Source: Endothia cerciana | Taxonomy: Eukaryota; Ascomycota; Sordariomycetes; Diaporthales; Cryphonectriaceae | Direction of reading: 5' to 3' | Assembly (NCBI GenBank): GCA_026119935.1 | Contig: JALRMH010000038.1 | Location: 124,001-188,000 of the forward strand | DNA length: 64,000 nt | Part shown: positions 31,931 through 43,002 of the stretch, piece by piece | Layout of the letters: every line of letters begins with the position of its first letter | How positions within the stretch are numbered: the first letter of the stretch is position 1 | The notes under the pieces: generated by a model | What the model was told of the DNA's origin: nothing | Seen by the model: the letters and a program-made list of their open reading frames with translations, nothing else | Databases searched by the model: none | Translations under genes and position numbers: made by a program

Positions 31931-34260
31931 TTTTGCCTTCCCATATAAGTTGTCTAGTCTAGAGGCAGGTGACTACACAGCCCAGCGTCGATCTGTCCCT
32001 ATGCTTGAGGATACAGTGCAGCAATGTGCCTTCCTCAGGGATTGTGTAGTCCTGGGCTAGATGGGAATCCAGCACAGCGTCACAGCTTCTCCCTTGTTTC
32101 TCAGTCGAGGTTCAGCTGAGGATTCAGCTCAGAGTTGTAGCCCCTCTCTTAATTTGTTCATTCTGGCTTAAGTTAGTCGAAAACTGGCCTTTCATATTGT
32201 TTCATTCCAGGGGCAACTCACCACTTGTCCAACTAGAATCACATATATGTCGAAGCATTCTTTCCACAGGCCTCCTGACGCTGTGTTGCCCAGATATGTG
32301 CTTCAGCCAGGTTTGGTACTACCTAGGCGAAGTGAGGGACGCTACGAGCAGGAACCGATGATCCAAATAGAAAGAAGCTCAAGAACATTACAGTAGATAC
32401 TCCATTGTGTCGATACTCGACCAGTAGACAACATCTCCAAGATGAGAGACCTATAGACCTTCTGAGAATACTTACCTGCACTACAGAAAGGTGGGTAGAT
32501 TTGTCACTTGTGCGTTGTGGTATGTGAGTACTCCACGTATCGCAGGTTATTGACAGGAGTGCTTCCCTCCAAGCAATAATAGAAAGCAAGTCAGTGTTCA
32601 CTGCAGACCAAGTGTAGCAAGGGATTGGGAGGGGCCAGTAAGATCCCGGGCTGTGGGAGAGCCTGTGGGTTGGATGTGAATGAAAGAAGAAGCCAAGTCC
32701 AGAGTTATGGCTTGAAGTAATCGGGGTTATATAGTTGCTAGTGGTGCTGGTAGAGAGGATGGGGACCTCTGACCACTAAATGCTGTGAATCATATCAACC
32801 GGTCTCTCATAGTGGCAGAATCTGAATGCCCACTACCGGAACGGTCCGGATGTGAATCACATCGACGAGTGGCTAGGTGGATCATTTGTATCAGCCCCCT
32901 TCGCATGTCCTTGAACCGGATTTTGGCAGGTATTGACAATGCGCTTATCATACTCGTCCGCACGCAGACTCGAAGTGTTCAATTAGTCTGCCCCTGTTGA
33001 AGGACTGAGCTCGGTGCAGCAGGTACCAAGTGTACTATCCAACTCCGGAATTTGTAACTCTTAATGAGAGAATGTTTTGGCGAGAAGTAACACACATGGT
33101 AAGAAACGAATACAGTCCTCAGGATGATACATTTTCAAAGGGCTGCATTTGACCTAGTGCGAACGTATGAATTTGTTTGTATGACCAGATAGTAAGGCCC
33201 TAGTGAGACGTCCGGGAAAGAAAGGGGGAAGGGGGTAAAAAGAAACAAAAAGGGAAAAAACCCGACCAAGAGAATCAAACAAAGGGCAAAAGCAGGAGGG
33301 TGAATCAAGCCCATGACTCGAGTCTGGATCTTGAGGTCCCCTGAGGACGCGTTTCCACATGTGTTCCTCCTAAGTGCTGCTATCACAACAACCTGGAGCT
33401 GCTCTTCTCTTGACATGAGTCGTCTAGTGAGTCTAGAGTCTTTCCTGTGCTTTAAATGTGGCTAGACGCTGATCTGTATTGGTGTGGCAGACAGATTGGA
33501 CAGGAGGGGGCATGAGTCCTGCTCCTCGCCCAACCTTCTTTCATCCGGAGGTCCCTGTTCAGTAGACGGGCGCAGGTTCGAGTCACGGTAGCGTCTCTTG
33601 CCAAATATGTAGGCAGAACGTGACATTGGTCTGATCCGGATGGTGTCAGGGGGGTACGAGGCATAGAGTGTGAGCTAGGAGCATGCTTATGACAAGGTTG
33701 CAGAGGTAGGTAGATACACCACTTGAGTAGGAAAATGTGAAGTTCAGTTATCGGGTACTCAGTGAAACAGTATTAGGGAAAGGATTACTATGAGTTGAGC
33801 ATGCCCATGCTCAACAAGCCATCTGATCAATAAGCCGAATGGTGTGAGTGTTTAGTGATCTGCATATACCATGTGCTTGTGAAGTAATGACGCCAGGAAA
33901 GACGGACGTGCAGATGGAGGGGAGGTTGGCGGCCGTACTCTAAATATGCTCTAGCATGAGTTTGCACTGCGGACAGAAGATCTCATGCGCAAAGCTGGGA
34001 GGCTGTGTGCGTGTTTGCCAAAGCCAGTGTAGCCTCTTGAGCTGATGTCTGGCAATCAGTTCCGCCCAATCGTGGTTTCACTCCTTCTGGACTGGGAAGG
34101 TCGAATGGTCGCCATACCTGATGATGAGCGTGATCGTCAGACCGGGACCCTGCAAACCGCCCTCTGATATCATGCTTCCACTGTGTCAAGATTGCTTACA
34201 AACGGCTTGTAGGCCTGTGACAGCCACCCGCCTCTCTCAAAGTGCTTGGCAAGCACCGTC

Positions 34261-35619
34261 TCACTTCAGCCGCTTGACAGCCCCTTTGATCAAGCCTTGT
34301 ATCTGCTCCCACCGCTTGAGCAACATCTCCCTGCGACTCTGATTCAGATCCTCACTGCCTGCCTCAAATTTGAGGGCCTTTAGCTCCCCCAACCTGTCCG
34401 AAATCTCCGAGTCGTAGTCCTCGAGGAGTGACACTAAGATCCCCTCTACCCTCCGCTGGCTCTTCTCTCCATCATCCAGCCCGTTCACGAATCGGTGCCA
34501 CTCGTCGATCGATAGCCCGTGGTGCATGTCCGTCAGCAACAAGCGCAGCGCCACCTGTGTGCGGTGGCACGCGGTACCCTCGTCCAGTACGTATTTCCCC
34601 AAGAACCCTACGTCCTCGAGCTCATCCTTCTGTGCCTTGGATAGGGAGGGAAGGATGGCGTCGTCGAGGCAGATCTCGTCCCAGCGGTTCTGATCAAGCA
34701 CGAAGCCGTACTCGACGAGCAAGAAGTCGTTGGGGTGGTTCCCGTAGCTGATGTGCACCTCCTCACCCTTGTCGTACGCCCTCCTGGTCTGGAAGGAGTA
34801 CGTGGTATTATGACCAAAGGCGACGTCGCAGCCGTCCTTGTCCGTGTGGTTGAACAGATCTGCAACGGGCTGTAGTGCCATGTGGTCCGCCTTGGGGAGT
34901 CTCTTGGTCCGCGGGGTGACGAAGTAGAACGTCCGCGTGTTGACAAGCATCCATGCGTAGAGGTACTCGTCCTCCGCACACGAGGCCCCGACGCCGCCCG
35001 TCGTGGGGAACGGGAACGCGGCCGACACAAGGTCCCAATCCCTTTCAAACTTCTTCCGCTGGTCCTGCAAGAGTCTCGCCGCGGCCGTGGGAAGAAATGT
35101 CTGCAGGGAGGCAGGCCAGGTCAGTGGCATCGAAAGCTGCATGTCCTCCCGTGTGGGGACGACGGCGTCCCATTTTGCATAACTCGTGGCGTTTGCTGTG
35201 TGATTCAGGGCTAGATCCGCGGCGAGCAGGCCGTGGACAGTCATGTCCTTTGGCAGCTTCTTTGCGATAGTTGACGAGACAGTATCCATGGTTCGCAGGA
35301 CCGAGCACGGAACCGTGAGAATTTCCGTGTCCTCTGGGATGTGGTCCGTCGCGACGACTGCGCAGTATTAGCACTTGGCTTCAGTATCTGGCCGGTTGTC
35401 CTCGCATGCAACTCTCAGGACTAGGCAACCTGCAATACGTCTTTCTGTTCAGGTGCAGGCAAAAGCTCGTGGTCTGGCAGGGAAGCAGCATTGCGACCGT
35501 AACTCACTTCCAAAACCACGTCCGGAGAGTCTCATAGGCCGTATGCTGTTGATCTCCACGCCAATGCCCTCAGCCCAGGCCAGAAGCTCTTCATGAACCT
35601 CCTCGAGCTTGTCTTCCAT
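34261..35619 (-). CDS. SET-domain lysine methyltransferase (SETD6/Rubisco LSMT type), 2 exons, 402 aa
   Basis: A class of SET enzymes that methylate non-histone proteins, often ribosomal proteins or elongation factors in fungi. Exon 1 (35508-35619) encodes an N-terminal helix and the SET start, IRPMRLSGRGFGIVATDHIP, which spans the splice. Exon 2 is 34261-35357. The long insert of this class follows, then the pseudoknot motifs VADLFNHT (Asn-His at about 207-208) and EEVHISYGNHPNDFLLVEYGF (about 236-256, with the usual ISYG). The C-terminal 140 residues are helical with a Lys-rich end, matching the Rubisco-LSMT substrate-binding domain. Exons total 1,209 nt, and the donor GTGAGT and acceptor GCGCAG are standard. 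The divergent neighbour is COQ4. The substrate cannot be told from sequence. Confidence 0.92.
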
Positions 35620-36367
35620 CTTGATGACAGCCCTCTCGACTCCGATAGGTCATAAGCGACCCCTCCTGGAAAGTCAGCTGGGAAGGCTTTGAGTGTTTGA
35701 TGGGGTGTGAACTTACTCTGGACCCCCTGCTATAGTTGAATCGAGAAGTACCAGGGCTCCCTCGGCCACGAGGTCTACCTCCGACTCGGCTTCATACAAG
35801 CCCGTCCTGGCGGCTTGGTAGGTGACTATGTCTTGAATGGGCGGAGGAGTGCAGTCAAGTGTCACAATCCCGCCATTATATACGATGATTTAGGTTGTGA
35901 TGAGTCCGAGGTTCCTCTTTTTTTCCCCGAGACGACGAGATGAGGAAGTCTTCGCGAGTGACTCACAGCCAGCCAGCCCAGGCCTGGTATTCGACACCGC
36001 CTAACGAGTGGGGGACACGGCAACGAGAGAGAGAAAGGAGTGGGGGGGGGGGGGGGCCAAGCAGAGTTAATCTCATAACAATGCACCACGGTAGAGTAAT
36101 TATACTTACTGAGGACCGAGTACTGAGCACTGTGTATGCCGTGAGGGAACCAGGAGGTTAGCTTTCTAGACTCACGCCGCCGTGCCGTGAGACGCGACGG
36201 GCCCCCGGCCGGCCCCACCTGGCGTACAGCAGCTGCCGTGTCTTGCCGGCCGCTGCGAGAGCTCCCAGCCGGTCCCGACATCATTGAACGATTCTCGAAA
36301 AAGCTCCGTTCCTACCACCGTACGCACAACCTGTCGCGATGCTCGCTGTCAGGCCGACCCTCTTCCC
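35620..36367. promoter_or_regulatory. Divergent promoter region, SET gene / COQ4
   Basis: The 0.75 kb between the two start codons must hold both promoters. A 14-16 nt G run lies at about 36041-36056. No other coding potential is seen: the frame at 35862-36284 (minus) is spurious, and the open frame from 36187 is in a different frame from the COQ4 first exon. Confidence 0.45.
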
Positions 36368-37329
36368 ATGACGAAGCTCGTACTCCCGCGGCCGAGAGCA
36401 TCGGCGCTCCCACGGGGCACCAATGGCACCCTTCAAGCCGTAAACATATTGGCTGCGGTATCGTCAGGCCCCCGCCGGCCGTTCTCCGTGCTCAACCGGC
36501 CGCCGCCGAACTATCCCGGTCATGTCCCCCTCACGCGCGTCGAGCGCGCCGGACTAGCCATCGGGTCGGGAATCATGTCCTTCCTAAATCCATACCGCGG
36601 AGGCAGGCCTTCCCCCTAAAGCTCCAGTCCCCCTCGTTCCCGGCTGACCCCCCAGTAGACCTGATCGCCGCCTTCGCCGAGGCGACCTCGACGCCCTACT
36701 TCATCCCGCGCCTCCGCGACGCGATGCTGCGCTCCCCGACCGGCCGCCGCATCCTCCGCGACCGCCCCCGGCTGACCTCGACCTCCCTCAACCTCTCCCA
36801 CCTCCGGACCCTGGCCCCCACCACCGTCGGCGGGACGTACGTCGCCTGGCTGGACCGCGAGGGCGTCTCCCCCGACACGCGGTCCGCGGTCCGCTACATC
36901 GAGGACGAGGAGTGCGCCTACGTGATGCAGCGGTACCGCGAGTGCCACGACTTCTACCACGCCCTCACCGGGCTACCGATTGTCAGGGAGGGCGAGGTCG
37001 CGCTCAAGGCCTTCGAGTGGGCGAACACGGGCTTGCCCATGACGGGGCTGAGCATGTTTGCCGCGCTGACCCTGAAGAGGGTGGAGAGGAGGAGGTTCGT
37101 GGACATTTATCTCCCGTGGGCGCTGAGGAACGGGTGGAGGAGCGAGGAGGTCATCAACGTCTATTGGGAGGAGGAGCTGGAGAGTGATGTGGACGAGCTG
37201 AGGGCGAGATTGGGGGTGGAGAGGCCACCCGATCTGCGGGAGATCAGGAAGAGGGAGAGGGAGGAGAGAAGACGGCAGAAAGCGCAGGCTTCTGGGAGGA
37301 CGTCGCAGCCGGGGACGACGACAGCATGA
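36368..37329 (+). CDS. COQ4, ubiquinone biosynthesis protein, 2 exons, 302 aa
   Basis: A matrix-side scaffold of the mitochondrial coenzyme Q complex, with a zinc-binding HDxxH motif. The N-terminus MTKLVLPRPRASALPRG is Arg-rich without acids, a good presequence. The mature part starts near PNYPGHVPLTRVERAGLAIG. The core has DREGVSPDTRSAVRYI, the metal site CHDFYHALTGLP and GLSMFAALTL. The C-terminus is a Lys/Arg/Glu-rich tail. Exon 1 is 36368-36602 and exon 2 is 36656-37329. The 53-nt intron starts GCAGGC and ends CTGACCCCCCAG, with a canonical CTGAC branch site. No GT donor is available without deleting conserved sequence. Joined, the frame reads NPYRGVDLIAAFAEAT, as expected for Coq4, and the exons total 909 nt. 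A longer open frame from 36187 runs into exon 2 through the intron and was rejected because it lacks the conserved MSFLNPYRG end of exon 1. Confidence 0.93.
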
Positions 37330-37556
37330 GGATGTTGTCGGGCAGCTGTACACCACTGTATCATACCACGACCATTAGAGCCGCTGGGGCAATACCCTCT
37401 CCCAATCGGATCAAATAGAATCGCATTAAGGTATCATGTCATAGCATCGTGTCCTTGACTTTCCGGAACTCGCTTGTCACCCCTGCTTTTGCTGTAGCAG
37501 CCCCACCCGCCACGGGGGAGGTAGTTCGGGGCCGCGGGGAGGGGGCCTGAAGACGC

Positions 37557-38268
37557 CTACAGATCGAGCAGGTCATCATCCTCGTCCTCCCAGCCCTTCC
37601 TCCGGTTGATCACGATCTTCTCCTTCTTCTGGTTGTTCTCCGCCACGGCGTTCAGCAGATCCTTGAGCTGATCCTCGGTGACCTTCTGCCGCAGCTGGCC
37701 CGTCTGCGCCAGCATGATCAGCCGGTTCTCAATGTCCGTCGCGCGCTCCTCCTTGACCATCCGGATGCGGCCCAGGCGGTCGGCGGCCTCGGGGTGCAGG
37801 ATCTGGCTGAGGACGGACTGCCGGGCTTCCGCTGCGGGAGGCGAGATGGGCGGTTAGCATTCCACATTCATGAGCTTCCTCCCGAGTAGGGGGTAATATA
37901 GTCGCATGATCTCGCCCGGTGGCGGATATTGGGCCGTTGGGGGGGGGGGGGAGAGTTATGGATGCGATGGTCTCAGGTGTTCAGGGGACGATGATCGCGT
38001 ACCTTCTTGCTGTCTGCCGGAGAACACCAGAATAGTCAGTACCTCCAGCAATAACCAACTCAACCAATCCCGTCGCCGGCGGTTACTTACTTCTTCTGCT
38101 CGGCACCCCCCTGGCCTGAGCTGCCACCTGCCCCGGCGCCACCTCCTTGTTGCGCCTTGAGCTGCTCGAGGCGGGCCTTGCGGATCTGCGTGTTGTCAGC
38201 ATCGTTCACCATCCCCGGTTTCTTTGCCCGCCTCGTGTCCATACCTGGTCGAGCTCTGAATCGTCCAT
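37557..38268 (-). CDS. PDCD5/TFAR19-family protein, 4 exons including an 11-nt microexon, 134 aa
   Basis: A small conserved DNA-binding-like three-helix protein found from archaea to humans; in eukaryotes it is linked to apoptosis and chaperonin regulation. The N-terminus is MDDSELDQ, then IRKARLEQLKAQQ, a Gly-rich linker and the EQKKQQEAEARQSVLSQIL helix. The core RIRMVKEERATDIENRLIML follows, and the acidic tail ends DEDDDLLDL. Exons are 38245-38268 (24 nt), 38091-38185 (95 nt), 38003-38013 (11 nt) and 37557-37831 (275 nt), totalling 405 nt. The microexon is flanked by CTCCGGCAG and GTACGC. Without it the frame breaks and the helix EQKK-QQEAEARQS cannot be made. Introns are 59, 77 and 171 nt. 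The third contains a 12-13 nt G run at about 37939-37951. Confidence 0.95.
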
Positions 38269-38876
38269 GGCTAAGGAGCTTATGTTTCTGAGGAACAGTA
38301 TAAACGCCTAGTATCATCGGCTGCCCGTTGCGAACCCTGAGAAATAATTTGGCGGGGGTCGAGCTGCTCTAGGCGGCAGGCATTGGAGTTATCGATAGCG
38401 CTTGGACTGGCTTTACTGTAAATCAACAAGCAACCCATTCGCCACGGTCCCGGACGTTTTTTTGAAATCACAATCCCGAGGTCGTCCAGCAGCATCCGCA
38501 GGGTTTCACTATGTGCCATCTTTTCACGGTATTTGAAAAATACTGAGAATGTTTGCAGAAGAGCAAGGGATGAAGTAACTTGTATCCCATGTCAGTGTCT
38601 CGAGTGTCACGGCAGCCGTCCCAGGGTAAATCCCCCTGTGGATAGTAATGAGAAAATCAGGCTGCACTCAAGTCGTCTGTAGAGATCAGTACGGAGACAA
38701 TATGCTCGAAGTGGAAATGACATCGATGCAGAACCAATTCGCCATGTAGACTTTGTGTACATTTCATATGCGACAGGAGTTGTGCGGCGCCGAACCCGCT
38801 TGTCAACATCACTCCAGGATCATCAAGCCCACTTGATGCCGTCACATCTTTGAATCCCATTTCGGATCCCTCCGCT
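38269..38876. other. Intergenic, upstream of PDCD5 and downstream of the reductase-like gene
   Basis: Frames at 38280-38519 and 38657-38923 (minus) show no recognisable content. Probably the PDCD5 promoter and the 3' UTR of the next gene. Confidence 0.4.
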
Positions 38877-40577
38877 TTAGTTTGTACTCGAATCCAGGGT
38901 ACCCAGTCCCTCAAACGGCACAAAGCCCCTCAGCTGCTTCCTCCGCTCCTCTATTCTCGCCTTGACGGCACCGATCACCATCTCGTTCTGCGGCGTCTTG
39001 ATTCCCAGCTCCCGGCCCCTCTTGACAAAGTACCCGTTGAGGTAATCAATGTCCACCATCTTACCGGCACGAACGGCGCTGAGCAGCAGGCTCTGCGACT
39101 GCCCCTTGTCCGTGAGCCGGTTCAGCGTGTGCTTCCGCAGCGCGTCCATCCCGCAGTGCTCCACGACCTTGGAGGAGTTGGTCAGCTCGGGCAGCGCCCA
39201 GATGACGTTGAACAGCTCCTCCAGCAGCTCGTCCGCGAGCAGGATCGCGTGCTCATTGCGCAGGACCTGGTCGTACGTGGCGTCGATCGCGATCGCCATG
39301 GGCTCGATGATGCACTGGAAGACGATCGCGGGGAGCTTCTTGATGAGGTAGTTCTCCAGGCTGTACCCGCCCGCGCCTAGACCGTCCGTCGCCACCAGCG
39401 TCCGCATGAATTGGACGGCGTTCGAGCGCCGTTCGACAGGCGGGTAGAACTTGACGAAGGACGGGAGGTCGATGCCCCGCTCCAGGGCCGTGAGGTATAG
39501 TTTGCCGGGCTTGCGGAGCATGGAGGAGAAAAAGATCGGCTTGAAGAACCCTACCGAGGCTGTCATGTGCCCGAGGATATACGTCGGCCGTGTGGTAGGG
39601 TCCTGGAACAATGTCGCGTTCAGCTCCTCCACCACACCCAAGCCGTCCTGGATAAGACAGATCGTCGTCCGGTTGTCGATGCGGTGCTTGATATTGTGGA
39701 TTGCCGTGGTCGTCTGGCAGCAGGGAAGCGTCACGATCAACTGCTCGATGTGCTCGGAACTGGGCAGGGCCTTTCCCATCCCCACCCACTCGGCCTCGGC
39801 GCGACTACGAATACTCCTCTTGTCACCCTTCAACACCAAGAGCCGCTTGCCCTCGAACTCCCAGCTATTCATGATGGCCTTCTTATGTATGAGAAGCTTG
39901 ATAGGGTCGAGATACTCGTAGCCGGCGAGACGATGGGCAATAAAGTAGGCGCGGGGGTCGTAGCCCAGAACATGGACTCTCCTTCCGGTCTTATCATCCT
40001 CCTTGGGCTGTTCCACCTCCCTCTCCGCCTTCGTCTTCCTAGGGAGAGAAGTTGTATACGGCTTTCCAATCGGGGTCTGCAGTTCTTCGTCGGGTGCACC
40101 TGGTTCGTACCAAGGGTCCTCCTCCAGATCGTCGAGCAACCTCCGGAAGTTGGGTCGGTGAGACAAGGGTTCGAAGGATCCTCGTTCGGGCAGATCGTCG
40201 ATATCTGCATCGTGCGAGGAGTTATGTGCAGGTTTCTCGACATTGACAGCGGCGCCCTCTGAAGAATACAGTCTCATGGCCCCCCGGCCCGCATAGATGT
40301 TACCGCAGCTCCATGTTGCGTGTCTGTTAGGTATTCGCGCAAACACCCGCGATAGCGGTAGACTGCAGCGTAAGGAATACAGATTGAATAACGTCCTCAG
40401 GGGCCTCGAAAGATCATAGCAACGGTGTTGGTCGAAGACAGGGTTCTTGCAGGATGGGCACCTCCAGACCGGAAGCGACGAGAGATGCGTCTCGCGTTTC
40501 GTCTCGCCTGTCGTGAACAGCCGTGTGGTGAACGGGACCGCAAATTGGTGGCTGCTGGTCGGAAGAACGAGTCTCAA
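38877..40577 (-). CDS. Ketopantoate reductase (ApbA/PanE) family protein, mitochondrial-type, up to 566 aa
   Basis: Two-domain layout of ketopantoate reductases. An N-terminal Rossmann region starts at VHVLGYDPRAYFIAHRLAGY (about residue 201), with LIVTLPCCQT and TICLIQDGLGVVEEL strands. A C-terminal helical domain includes LENYLIKKLPAIVFQCIIEP and ELFNVIWALPEL. The pattern IDYLNGYFVKRGRELGIKTP, where family members have the D-x-x-N-G region, is clear. The dinucleotide loop GxGxxG is replaced by GYDPRA, so NADPH binding may be changed or lost. About 200 residues precede the domain. The first 100 are Arg/Cys-rich, consistent with a mitochondrial presequence, but the true start could be Met101 (40277). 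S. cerevisiae Cbs2, a mitochondrial translation factor, is a degenerate member of this family, and this protein may be of that sort (inference). Confidence 0.85.
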   Translation of the reverse strand: MRLVLPTSSHQFAVPFTTRLFTTGETKRETHLSSLPVWRCPSCKNPVFDQHRCYDLSRPLRTLFNLYSLRCSLPLSRVFARIPNRHATWSCGNIYAGRGAMRLYSSEGAAVNVEKPAHNSSHDADIDDLPERGSFEPLSHRPNFRRLLDDLEEDPWYEPGAPDEELQTPIGKPYTTSLPRKTKAEREVEQPKEDDKTGRRVHVLGYDPRAYFIAHRLAGYEYLDPIKLLIHKKAIMNSWEFEGKRLLVLKGDKRSIRSRAEAEWVGMGKALPSSEHIEQLIVTLPCCQTTTAIHNIKHRIDNRTTICLIQDGLGVVEELNATLFQDPTTRPTYILGHMTASVGFFKPIFFSSMLRKPGKLYLTALERGIDLPSFVKFYPPVERRSNAVQFMRTLVATDGLGAGGYSLENYLIKKLPAIVFQCIIEPMAIAIDATYDQVLRNEHAILLADELLEELFNVIWALPELTNSSKVVEHCGMDALRKHTLNRLTDKGQSQSLLLSAVRAGKMVDIDYLNGYFVKRGRELGIKTPQNEMVIGAVKARIEERRKQLRGFVPFEGLGTLDSSTN

Positions 40578-41108
40578 GTCATCTGGAGGCAGATGATGTT
40601 CTGGCCGTCCTCATTTCATGGCGAGATGAAGAGAGTGAGGCGGGTGGCCATGCGTGGGAGGCAATGGTCGCTGAAGCTAGATGACGGAGACATTTTTTCT
40701 AGCAGCGGATCGCCTCTAAATTTTTAGCGGGATGCTACGGAGCGCGCTCTGCTGTACGCCGGGCGTCTCTGTACAATGGTCTCCGACCCGCAGGAATGGA
40801 ACCACCCCTGCTCAGATCCCTGCAGCCGTGCATCTCTGATCGATTTTCTTGCACATGCAACTTTCAAACCACGCAGTAGGTTCTGCAGTGGGACTTTTGC
40901 TGCGGCGCCTGGCCTGCCTGCGTCTCTGGGGAGAATTAGACAGCACCACAACGTTTCCGTACACGACGCCCCAGCCAGGGCGCAATCTCAACGGGGCTCG
41001 CTGGACCGGCATCTGCAACTCTTGGCTTCGACCATTGGCACCACTCTGTTTCGTCGAGCCTCGATTCATCGCGACGGTCGCCAACTGATCGCTCAGCCTC
41101 TGCCCATC
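40578..41108. promoter_or_regulatory. Divergent promoter region, reductase-like gene / LRP1
   Basis: A 0.5 kb shared upstream region. Open frames crossing it on both strands have no family content. No specific binding site can be claimed. Confidence 0.45.
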
Positions 41109-41836
41109 ATGGACATCACAGACATCACCGCCCACCTCGACAAACTCGACGGCAACATCGACGAGCTGGAGGCCTCGCTGAAACCTCTCCTCTCCAACGT
41201 GAACGAGACCGCATCCAGGCTCCCTCTGCTCGATCGGGCCAAGCTATATGTTACTGTCGCGTACGCCATCGAGAGCACCCTACACTGTAAGACACTATCT
41301 TTCATCATACTCTCTTGGCTACCCTCATTGACATTTCTCAAGCCTCCCTGCGCCTAAACGGTGTGGACACAAGGACGCACCCGATCGCCAAAGAGCTCTC
41401 TCGCCTGAAACAGTATTTCGAGAAGATTAAGAAGGCCGAGGAGCTCCCTGCCGAGAGAACGCAGACTCTCGACAAGCAGGCTGCTATCCGCTTCATCAGA
41501 GCTGATTTGGTACGGTTCCGTGATTCCTCATTCCCGATAGCGTGCTTACCCGGCTCACAGGCCGACAACGCCGACATCAACGCCAAGCTGAAGGAGAAGC
41601 TGGCCAAGGAGCGCGAGAGGGCGGCCGCGAAGGCAGCTGCCGAGAAGGGCAGAAAGAGGCCCGCCGAAGACTCCGAGTCTGCGGCTGCTGCTGAGGCTGC
41701 CAAGGTTGACAACCCTGGCCAAGACAGCTCGGCTGAAGAGGGCCAGACCGAGGAGCCCGAGAAGAGGTCCAAAAAGTCCAGGGGCTCCAAGTCTAAGGGC
41801 GAGAAGAAGACCAGGAAGGGAAAAAAGAAGAATTGA
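41109..41836 (+). CDS. Exosome cofactor Lrp1/Rrp47 (C1D family), 3 exons, 206 aa
   Basis: A nuclear exosome partner of Rrp6, needed for processing of stable RNAs. The Sas10/C1D domain starts near the N-terminus (AHLDKLDGNIDELEASLKPL) and includes AKLYVTVAYAIESTL. Joined to exon 2 it gives SSLRLNGVDTRTHPIAKELS, then RLKQYFEKIKKAEE and AIRFIRADL. The C-terminal half is Lys/Ala/Glu-rich and ends KKTRKGKKKN, the basic RNA-binding tail. Exons are 41109-41286, 41343-41509 and 41561-41836, totalling 621 nt. Introns are 56 and 51 nt. The start is the Met just before the domain; an open frame extends upstream without one that fits better. Confidence 0.93.
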
Positions 41837-43002
41837 GCGTCCCCTTACAGCACTCAACCGCACTGCCAACCACATTGCCAGAAGATGTCCTCTGTAAGTT
41901 TATACCCCCATACCCCCCATCGGCAGCTCTGCATCTGGAGGCGCAGTTCCACTCTCCATACTTACTTGCCTTGCAGTCCAAATGGCCCACTTCTCTAGGG
42001 CCAGGCGTGCGATCTCACCTGCAGTGTGGTTGTCAAGACGTTCTCCCCACTACAACACAGCGTTGTACTGTCTTGGAAGGGCGTCAAGCGCGTGCGCAAC
42101 AAAACGGCCAGTGTTTGGGTGTTGTGACCTAGCCGTAGCCCATCGGCGCAGACAAAAGTCCGCCATGAGCCATCAAACTACGGCCATTCGAAGTTCATAT
42201 AAGGATATTCTCGATTATCCCTACAGCACGCAGCGTTTGCAGACTTCCGACTTTGGTCTCCACGCATCTCTTCGCAAAGCCTCAACGCTAGCTACGAACT
42301 AGTCGGACGCTTCGGGCACACGATCGTTGGCTTGTTCGTATCCTGGGGTCAATCTAGTTCCGGTACAAGAGAGCAATGGCAGCAGGACCAGGCGTTTGGT
42401 ATTTTCTTGGCCGAGATGGAGAGATACCCCACAATAAATTGATATCATGACATCGAGATAGTTCTTTGTCTACAGGGGGGCGATGTTTTTGGTTCGTTTA
42501 TTGCGAAACCTAAGAGACAGTCGAAAATACGTCGATAACTCGTTCAACTATGAAGACGCCGGAGTTGTCTACCGGGCAATTACATAGTACTATGTAGAAC
42601 AGTGTACTTCTTCCCTGCTGATGACTTTGTTGAGCTCTAAGTCTGCTAGCTTCATGACATTGATGATTCCTTTCCCCCTTGCATATCGAGATAACATGTG
42701 TGTATCTTTGGATTTTCTCTTTCTTCTCCCTTTCTTTACCTAATCGCTTTTTTTTTCTTCTTTTTCCTAAATGCAGCGGGTCCCCGCCCACCAAGCCCCT
42801 GGCCCATGTGAATTAGCGTGAATTCCATTGGCTTCCAAGGCCCATTACCTAAGCCAATTTGCCCTCTGCCCCGGACTTTCAACCTCGACTTCCGAGCATT
42901 CCTTTCGATGTCGCCTCCCCTCGAACCTCACCACCACAACACATACTACCTCTCCTGGCCCCTCTCTCTCTCTCTCTCACCACACACACACACACACCGA
43001 CA
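41837..43002. other. Intergenic; promoter of MIX17 at its right end
   Basis: A possible tiny gene from 41884 (ATG-TCC-TCT then GTAAGT, and open frames to 42302) gives no recognisable product in either phase. CT-rich and CA-rich tracts at about 42955-42998 lie directly before the next start codon, as usual for fungal promoters and leaders. A T-rich run lies at 42740-42765. Confidence 0.4.

Larger units (their letters stand above)
31211..34260. other. Long non-coding stretch with a tandem array
   Basis: About 3 kb with no supported gene. It begins with the leader of the dioxygenase gene and the 20-bp tandem array and its diverged copies (31571-31930). The rest is of mixed composition. Small frames at 32323-32601 and 33135-33416 (minus) and 32785-33000 (plus) have no recognisable content. 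A ggttcgagtc string at about 33572 resembles a tRNA B box, but no cloverleaf can be formed around it. Confidence 0.4.

Noticed and set aside
33500..33600. tRNA candidate around a ggttcgagtc string
   Set aside because: The flanking bases do not pair into a T stem, and no A box or acceptor stem is found at the right distance.
36187..36367. Upstream extension of COQ4 exon 2 frame as the true N-terminus
   Set aside because: The peptide lacks the conserved Coq4 segment VERAGLAIGSGIMSFLNPYRG, which lies in the other frame and is joined by the GC-AG intron.
41982..42302. Small gene of 106 codons downstream of LRP1
   Set aside because: No domain, no conserved feel, and alternative splicing from 41884 gives equally meaningless products.
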